This document shows positions 37,301 through 46,300 of a stretch of DNA of 64,000 nt, in pieces. The DNA comes from Trachythela sp. YZ-2020 (Eukaryota; Cnidaria; Anthozoa; Malacalcyonacea; Clavulariidae), in assembly GCA_016169945.1 (NCBI GenBank), contig JADLSH010000204.1, positions 248,001 to 312,000 of the forward strand. Direction: 5' to 3'. The position numbers and the translations under genes are program-made. The notes under the pieces are model-generated. The model had not been told where the DNA came from and searched no databases. It worked only from the letters and a program-made list of their open reading frames with translations. The first letter of the stretch is position 1. Each line of letters starts with the position of its first letter.

Positions 37301-40300
37301 CAGGTTGAAAGAACGTTTGAAATTATGAAGGGATTGGTCACCCAGCATGGGGTCGTCCTTATGACAAATGTAATTATGTAATAAGATACGGTTTATGTGA
37401 TCTCGGTGTCCCTATATGATCTCGGATAAACTGGAATGATGTGCATCAAAATAGAAAGCCATTTTACTCAAATTAGGTTGTTTATACAGCTATAATTTCG
37501 CCGGTTTGAGTGGCAGTACAAAAGAACTCCCGACATTTTGTTCTTGAATAAAAACAATATTAATTATGTTTGTCATGAATTTAATGGTAAAATACGCTTT
37601 AGTTTCACTTTCAGTTTCGCTGTGATAAAGTTGGGGTGTGCTGTTCCCCTATTCCCCCATAGATTTAAGTATCAAAAAGGTTTGATTATATTTAATATTA
37701 TTACAAAGAGTGTAAATACTCCCATAAAGAGGACGAAAACGACGTATAAAGGCAAACTTTGTTGTCAAAATTCATTGTTTTCAAAATTCACGCGCAGTAT
37801 AGATTCCTGGTTCCCCTGTTCCCCTGTTCCCTGGTTCCCATGTTCCCCTGTTCCCTGGTTCCCCTGTTCCCCTGGTTCCCTCGTTCCCCGGTTCCCTCGT
37901 TCCCCAGTTCCCCGGTTCCCCGGTTCCCCGGTTCCCCGGTTCCCTCGTTCCCCGGTTCCCCGGTTCCCTCGTTCCCCGGTTCCCTCGTTCCCGGTTCCCT
38001 ATTTTAAAGATAGCCATAAAATGGCTAGTTTATTTCGTATGGATATTTAAATACATCCTTTCGAACAGGATTTTCAAGAGCTATCCAGTGGTCATACTTA
38101 GGAGTCTGTAGCGTGTAAACCAAAGGTAGGAAAGCGAAATGAATATTTAATTAGTTTGTATTATTGTTAATTTGTAAACAATACAAAGTTCAGAGGTGTT
38201 TGAAAGGGGATAAAGCGGCCGCATAGCGTTGTAAACAAACACGATTTACTTGGCTAAAGAGATCGTAAAACGCTGAATCGAACGATGGTATTGTCATCTG
38301 CATAGCATGCATTGAACCGAAGATATGAACCTGTAAAATTCTTATAGCTCTTATAGCGATATCGCTATAAAAACATTAGCCGTCAACAGCGCCTTGCGAG
38401 GGTACTAATTCCGGTCGGATATTTACACCAGGGTATGTGAAAACATTGGGGAATGCAAAGTCGTCCGCCATTTTTTTTGTCATGGACGTAGACGGTTTTT
38501 TAAGTTATCGCATGCGCGAGTTCAAGCCGATAGAAACTTTTCGTTGTATGAGCAACAAAGCCAACAATTTCTAAATAATTTGTTATTTTGAGGAATGTCA
38601 CCGCGAAAATATATAGATTTACTTTATATTTCCATTTATTTTACTTGTAAACTACGACCACTAATAGTACGAATCAGTTTAATTTCGTTATTATATTCAG
38701 TTTATCTCAATGGTTTATCTCCAGTATCCAATTATTACCCGGGCAATTTAATATACGCCTTGCAGGAGAATCAACCCCGGGGTTTCTTGACACTTATTCT
38801 AATTTCCTTTTTTTCAAAATGGCGGAAAATTTCGATGAGCAAAGTACAAGCGAAGATGGCGAAGGAATTACAGTTCGTCGTTGAAAATCCCCTGTGCAAC
38901 ATCACCTTTCCATGCAAACACCAGCCATACATGAAAATTTGCTAAATTTCGCACAGCATGTGACCAGCAACCTAGAGCAACTTTTGAGCATCTTTTTGTA
39001 AATGTAGCGCATCTTTTTGTGGAGCATCTTTTCGTGTAAATGTAGAGCATCTTTTTGTAAATGTAGAGCATAATTTGAGCAACATTACAGGATTTTAATT
39101 TCAAGCATCTTTTAATTTTGGGAAATTTCGAGCATCTTGTTGAAACCCCTAGAGCGGGACATATTAATAAAGACAAATATTAAGTGTCCAAAACAAGATA
39201 AATGAAAATATTTTAGAGTACTTTCACTTACTAAAGTGAACAGGAAAATAAATTAGTCAAAAGCCCGAGAACGGACAGGATTTTCGAGTTTTAAAGCGTT
39301 TTAAACGTGTAAGTGTTTATTTTGCATACTTTCTCTTGCAGTTTTGCCGTCAATTGGCGAGCAGTTTGTGGTTTTGAAAATGCGTAGTTCATCCTGTGTG
39401 GTCAATACAACATTGACTAATCTTAAAAAGTGTTTTAGTATTAATTCAAATACGTTATATAGAATAATAAACAACACATATTGTTATATACCAAGTGTTA
39501 AATTCCTTTTTTCGTGCCTTTTCATTGGACGAGAGTCCCACCCGTGGCGGTCCGAAAATCTCGATATTTCCGCGTAACCAATGGCAACGGCAACATTACA
39601 TTTATAACAAAACCGGAAATAAAGACTGAAGGCCCACTTTTAACTTGTTTTTCTTTATTATAATCGACATTTTAAGATCTAAAGCGAGAAATCTTTCGTC
39701 ATTTGACACTTGGCATAGAACAAATCACTTATTTAGCGAAACCTCGGGAAACAGTGTGTTTTGTGGCCCCCGTCCACCGCTTGTTGTTCGGCGTTCTCGG
39801 GTCCACAAAACACACTGTTTCCCTCGGCGTCAGTAAATAAGCGTTAATTATCTGAAAAACTTCATAGTATACTGTTCAAAAAACAATTGAAGTTTTATGA
39901 CAATTTCGAAACGTTTTATCAGACGTCTAAGATTGAATTTTACAGTAAATCAAAGCTAAAAGAGCACATAATAACATACCTACTTTATACAGTTGGGCAA
40001 TTGCTAATTTATAGTTAAAAGTAAAAGTCTTATCACTATTTTACCAAGTTTGTACAGAAATAAAAATAACTATATTAATAATACACTGTTGGCTTGCGTG
40101 TTACCATGGTTACAGTGATCGACTCAGTACTTAATGTTACAATAATTTTTGGGGTGTTGGAGAGTATAATTGTTTTATTGTTTGGTTCTAATGCACTAGT
40201 CAATTGAACCCGCCACCCCCGGGCATATGCGGGGTTTTAACCGGACTTTGCGGGGGAAATACAAAGTTTTAACAAACGTTGCCACCATGCTACCTGCATG

Positions 40301-43300
40301 GGGTTTTAAAACTGATTCAAAGGACGGGAAAAAATGCCGGGGATTTAACTCTCGTAGAGCTTTCGATTTAATAAACTGACACACGTTCGCCAGACTTTCT
40401 CAGGGGCGGCGCTAGTCGTCAGTGACTAGGCAAATTGTTTTCCCAGTCGGCAAAATGTGAATTGGATAGGAAGAAACGAGAAACCAAAATAAAATATTTG
40501 AATTCTAACCATGGTTACCGAACATCACGGACGAAACATCTGTGCGCTTTTGGCATGTAGAAGAATATCAGAATGTGCAGTAAATCCCGATATTGAACAG
40601 ATCATAGGCAAATGTTTTAATGAAGAGTGAATAAGATAATGAAAATTTATCGCAAAAGACATATTTACATCCGCCAATTTGTTTGCATTCAAAATGCCAT
40701 CCGCCTCATTCTGAAATTAGGATTAAAAAGGCTACGAACACGATACGATTTTAATTTCAACGTCACGTGATCATAATCAACCAATTAAATGGCGAGAATC
40801 TACTAAGATGTTACAAAATAAATACTAGAAATACATGCATGCAGAATCCCCTCGCCCATTTGAACCAAACAATTTACTCCCCAAAAGTTATTTTAACATG
40901 AAGTACTGAGTCGACGAATGTAACCATGGTAATACGCAACATTGTATATTTTTTATATTTTAATTTGTACAAATATTATTTTGTTTTTAACTATAAAATT
41001 ATCAATTGCCCAACTATATAAAGTGGGTATGGTATTATGTACTCTTTTAGCTTTGATTTACTGTAACATTCAACCTTAGACGTTCACAAAACATTTCGAA
41101 ATTTTCAAAAAACTTCAACTGCTTTTCGAGGAGTATTTTTATACTTCGCACTTGCTTTTGCAATGAAGTTTTTGAGATTTAATTGTTTTTTTATTTTTCT
41201 ATAACATATTTGAATCAGTCAATACTCTTAAAGATCAGTCAATGTTGTATTGACCACACAGAATGATCTACACATTTTCAAATTCACAAACTATACTGCA
41301 TGCTATGTTAAAAAATCATCGGCAAAGCAAGCATGCAAAATAGACACTTGCCTGTTTAAAACGATCCTTTTTCGGTCTTTCGACTGTTTTTCCTCTTGTT
41401 AATTTGTGCTCTAAATAATTTTCATTTATTTTGTTTTGGAGACTTAACATATAAACTTACTTACACAGAGACTTACTTATAAAATGAGTGCAAAACGTTT
41501 TTGAAAAAAGTTTTCTCTCGGCTTGAACTTGCGCATGCGCATAACTTACAAAAAGGTCGAGTCCATGACAAAAAAAAATGGCGGACGACTTTGCATTCCA
41601 CAATGTGGTTATAATTCCATGACACGCAATCACGAATATTTCTCTTTGATCTTGACCCCAATCCCGACCCAATCCCTAACCCTAACCCTATTTCGTGCGT
41701 GTCATGGAATTGTAACCCACAATCTTTTCACATACCCTGGTGTAAATCTCCGAGCGGAATTAGTACCCTCGCACGGCGCTTCGCGCCGGCTCGGGGACTA
41801 AATAGTACTGATTGATATTTGATAGAACGTTTCAACTACGAAAACTCATTAGCATTACAAGGATATAAATAATTCATTGGACTACATACACAGTTGTTGT
41901 GTTTAATGGAACAATCACAAAGCGAGCCGAATAAGTCTCGCAAACGCAAGAGAGTTAAATTAGAATGCCTCAGTGGCGTAACTACTATGCGTTCAGACGG
42001 CCTCCAACCTAAATGGAGCCCCCAACCCAAATGGCCAAAGGGGGGCCCCAGGCAGCCAAGCTCAGACTGTAGAGCAAAAACAAATTGACATGGAAGCATG
42101 AACGCAACAACAAAATATATATTCTTTCTCGATATATTAAAATGTCGTTTTCTGACCGTCAGAATTCTGTAAAATCTTCCCCCAAGTCCAGGAAATGGCA
42201 TTTCAGATTTAAAACTTTTCCGGGGGGCATGCCTCTGGACCCTCCTAGAATGGTCGTGCATTCGGCGCGAGCTTGTGCCTTCGGCACTCGTACTAGCGAG
42301 GGCCTTCAAAATTTTTCAACCGGGGCCCCCTGATATAACGTTACGCCACTGGAATGCCTAATATGCCAGAGTCGGCAAAACTACAAAATGACTCGGCAAA
42401 ATTTCATTTACACCCCCCCCCCCTCAATAAAACAGGGCTAGCGCCGCCCCTGGACTTTCTTCTTTAACAGCTCCCTGTAACAGCACGTTTTTATATAAGA
42501 AATGACTGATCAGAAGACTAGATGAAAAGCTAGACTTTGGAAAGCTATATGATCGGCCTGGCAAGCCGGGAATTTTAACAAATGGACAACATTTTAAGGC
42601 CGGGATTTTAACACTCGAGAAATGTTAAAATCCCCGCACACTTCCGGGAGTTGGGGGGCTGGGGTTTCATATTGACTAGTGCATAATGGGCGAGGGGATT
42701 CTGCATGAATGCATCAATTTAATTATTTCGGCCATGTCAATTAATATTATTTACATAAAAAAACAACTTTGTTTCATGGCCCAACTATTAATTCAAAAAT
42801 TGGTTGATGGCCCAGCAAAATTGATGGCAAATATTTGATGGCCCATCCATGTTCCCTCCACCCCTCCTGCAGTTACTTTATGACCCGTCCGTAATCACGG
42901 GGATAAAATAATTTATTTCGAATTATAAAAAACCTTGCCACAGCGATATCTTTCGCCCAGAGATGTGCTAAATAAGTACCAATACTTCATGTAAACATGC
43001 GCATAATTAATCATTTTGGATTTATCTATTTATAATAAACCTAATAATTATAACCTAAAATAACCTAAAATAAAAGAGTGAATATTTCCAAGACAATGGC
43101 CTTAAAATCGTCATGAGTGTCATGGCTAACGCTTTAGAAAAAACAATTTTTTCTTCTTCATATTTTAGGGCGATATTGGAGTTCCTGGCGGCCCGGTAAG
43201 TAGATGTACATATCAGACAATATAACTGCCACGAATTGCCAAATATAAGTTCCAACTGATGATTCTATCATCAAATATTCAACATATACTGCCTATACCA

Positions 43301-46300
43301 AATAGCGCGGACAATAAAAGACCGAATATTTCCAAGACAATGGCCTTAAAATGGTCATGAGTGTCATGCATAACGCATTAGAAATAAACAAAATATTTTT
43401 TTCATACTTTTGACCAAATAGCGCGGGTAATGGCCAAACAAAGCTGGCTATAGATTCATGTCTCATAGTTTATGGGTTTGGATTAGGGACCCATGAAGAG
43501 TGAGACATGGGAGAGTTAGCACGAAGCTAAACGTCTTAACCGCTGGTTTATGTGTTTGGAAGTTCGCGCTCAGGCTGGACCCTAGCTTAGTTAAATTTGA
43601 AGATAATTTAAAAGCCATGGTCAAACTACATGAGTCCTGCCTGCTAATTCTTCAAGAGGGACCAACAGTATATTTATAAAATTAATCAAATATTACATAA
43701 CATATTACTAACTCTCGTTTTCGTTTCTGGATAACAGGGTCGAATTGGCGAGCCTGGATCTCATGGGCAAATAGGGAATAAAGTAAGGCTTATCCCAATA
43801 TCAATTAAATAACTTATTTATTAAGGCTGTTTTCCACTTCAACTGAAACCATAGAAACAATCGATATCTAATACTTCGATGACCGAAACGTACGTATTCT
43901 TTTGTGTCATGCCTAAGCACTAGGATGGAACTAGTGACACTATCACAAAAGAAATCTCAACGGTATATTACGATCCGGTTATCTTATACCTTCGGTATGT
44001 TACGATACGGTTATCTTGTACCTTCGGTATGTTACGATACAGTTATCTTATACCTTCGGTATATTACGATACGGTTATCTTATACCTTCGGTATGTTACG
44101 ATACGGTTATCTTATACTTTCGGTGTATTACGATACGGTTATCTTATACCTTCGGTATGTTACGATACGGTTATCTTATACCTTCGGTATATTACGATAC
44201 GGTTATCTTATACCTTCGGTACGTATGTTACGGTACGGTTATCTTATACCTTCGGTATGTTACGATACGGTTATCTTATGCCTTCGGTACGTATGTTACG
44301 ATACGGTTATCTTATACCTTCGGTCCGTATGTTACGATACGGTTATCTTATACCTTCGGTATGTTACGATACGGTTATCTTATACCTTCGGTATGTTACG
44401 ATACAGTTATCTTATACCTTCGGCATGTTACGATACGGTTATCTTATACCTTCTGTATGTTACGATACGGTTATATTATACCTTCGGTATGTTACGATAC
44501 GGTTATCTTATACCTTCGGTATGTTACGATACGGTTATCTTATACCTTCGGTATGTTACGATACGGTTATCTTATACCTTCTATATGTTACGATACGGTT
44601 ATCTTATACCTTCGGTATGTTACGATACGGTTATCTTATACCTTCGGTATGTTACGATACGGTTATCTTATACTTTCGTTATGTTACGATACAGATATTT
44701 TATAATTTCGCGTTTGCCCGCCTCGCAGGTGTTCCACCTTGCGGGTAGATCGACCATCTGCCAGACACTAACCTGTTCTATCAATCTAAGCTCGTGCCTG
44801 AAGCGTTTCCGCCCCGATGCATGATATACATAATTATTTTTACAGTACTTTTTAATTTACTCTTATAGCAGATTTGGTGAAATGTGGTAAATTAAATGTC
44901 GTAACTCAATGAATGTGTAATCAAACCTCCAATCTATACGAACCTCTATCCTTTTAATAATTATGTTCGTTTAACTTAACGAATTTTTAAAAGAGTTCCC
45001 AGTATATGTTTTCGTTTAATAGCTAAAGGTTGAACTATACTGAATCTTTATAAGTTCCTTGTATATTTGTAGGGTGAAATAGCCATAATTGTTTTAATTA
45101 TTTTGTGGTCTGGCCTTGCAGATCGAACGTTTTTCCAAATAGATTTTCTTGGCTTTTATATGAATCAATATTTTCAGGGCGATGCAGGAGAACGTGGACC
45201 CAAAGGCAGGAAGGTAATTCAGCATGAGAACAATAAAAACTAAAAAGATGATTCAAACTTAAAATGTCCAATAATTAGACCAAGTGTAGATGGAAGCTGA
45301 ATTTATAGGTGCACGCAGGGTCACTAATCTCTATCGGGTGATGGTGCTCAAAAAGAGCAAGAAAATAATTATATATTAGGTGGAAAAAATATAATTTAGA
45401 GATTAAGCTTGATTTAATTGCTCCTATAAGTATTATGAACTGAACACCATCTGCTGTCCTCAAACGCTTAGTGAAACGCACCAGTACGAAGCCTGTTGCT
45501 AGCATCATTCTGTCAGCACTTGCAAAAACTGATCGAAGCAAATCTGTTCAAGTGTCATTCACGCACTTCGCTAGGAAAATTCTATACCCTGCCTCTATCC
45601 TATAGTTCTAGCCGTAAACGATGCTAATTACCATTATTATCTTAATATTCCACGTGATTATTGAAAATTCTCAACCCTGATTGGTTGCGCTACCTCGGAT
45701 TAATACACGATAATCACCAAAAGCGTTTTAAGCCGCTTGTATCGTAAATATTCAATTGAAATATCAGGCTTCAGGCTTGATGAATATCGGTGAATAAAAA
45801 CCTCGACTTCGTCTCGGTTCTTATTCACCGATATTCACCGAGCCTGAGGCGAATAATTGTTAAATATTATTAAATGCCTGGGAATTCTTTTTTGTTTATA
45901 GGGTGATAAAGGATACATAAGTGAATGGGGAATGGACGGGGAGGATGTAAGAGAAAAGGCTGTTTTAAACTGATTTACTGCTCTTATGGTTTTCGATCAG
46001 TTGGCTAATATAGTATGACAAACGAAGCTTAAACTGTTTGTTAACAATTGAACGTTTTGCTAATTCAATTTTTTCTAATTTTTGTACTCTCTGAGGAAAA
46101 AATCATTACTCAGCCAAATTTTGTTCCAAAGAAGGCTCTAGCACAATGCCGAGTACAGGAACTAGGAAAGATTTGCATTAAAAAATGGGGTATATATTCG
46201 GTGATACTACTTTCCAACTCCTTTTCTTCCATCCCCTGCAAACTTTCCCTCTGGGAGAAAACCAATTGAAGATTTAAGTCCGTTAAAGCTTTGACATATT

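Larger units (their letters stand above)
34500..38015 (+). mobile_element. Mutator-like (MULE) DNA element with long inverted termini and 10-bp target duplication
   Basis: The element begins GGCTATCTTTAAAATAGGGA and ends in the exact complement. ATAAAATGGC lies directly on both sides (34490-34499 and 38016-38025), a perfect 10-bp duplication. The inverted arms cover about 754 bp at left and 876 bp at right, differing mainly in a GAACCGGGG-type minisatellite near each tip. Long terminal inverted repeats, 9-11-bp duplications and a SWIM zinc finger are hallmarks of MULEs. The catalytic DDE core is absent, so this copy is probably non-autonomous. Confidence 0.9.
40401..42452. mobile_element. 2.05-kb hAT-type element with exact 8-bp duplication
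   Basis: CAGGGGCGGCGCTAG and CTAGCGCCGCCCCTG are exact complements. GACTTTCT occurs directly on both sides (40393-40400 and 42453-42460). Subterminal AGTCGGCAAAA/ACTCGGCAAAA motifs repeat near both ends. No hAT transposase ORF is visible. It contains an inverted copy of repeat R (about 40835-41790) and a smaller MITE (41971-42351). Confidence 0.92.
40194..42681. mobile_element. outer CACTAGT-ended element inserted in repeat R
   Basis: The left end CACTAGTCAATTGAACCC and the right end GGGTTTCATATTGACTAGTG are nearly complementary. Flanking TAATG/ATAATG indicates an imperfect target duplication. Comparison with repeat R copy 1 (TTGGTTCGAATGGGCGAAGG) shows the uninterrupted site. Most of its length is the hAT element 40401-42452 inserted within it. 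Confidence 0.7.

Noticed and set aside
41672..41690. Interstitial telomere from a chromosome fusion
   Set aside because: Only about three units, enclosed in the arms of a small foldback element that recurs in other forms; a mobile-element origin is simpler.
43961..44712. CRISPR-like array
   Set aside because: Direct tandem repeat without unique spacers, in an animal genome intron.
43904..44824. Three overlapping ORFs of 229-306 residues
   Set aside because: A 32-bp minisatellite read in three frames; no domain, no codon bias.
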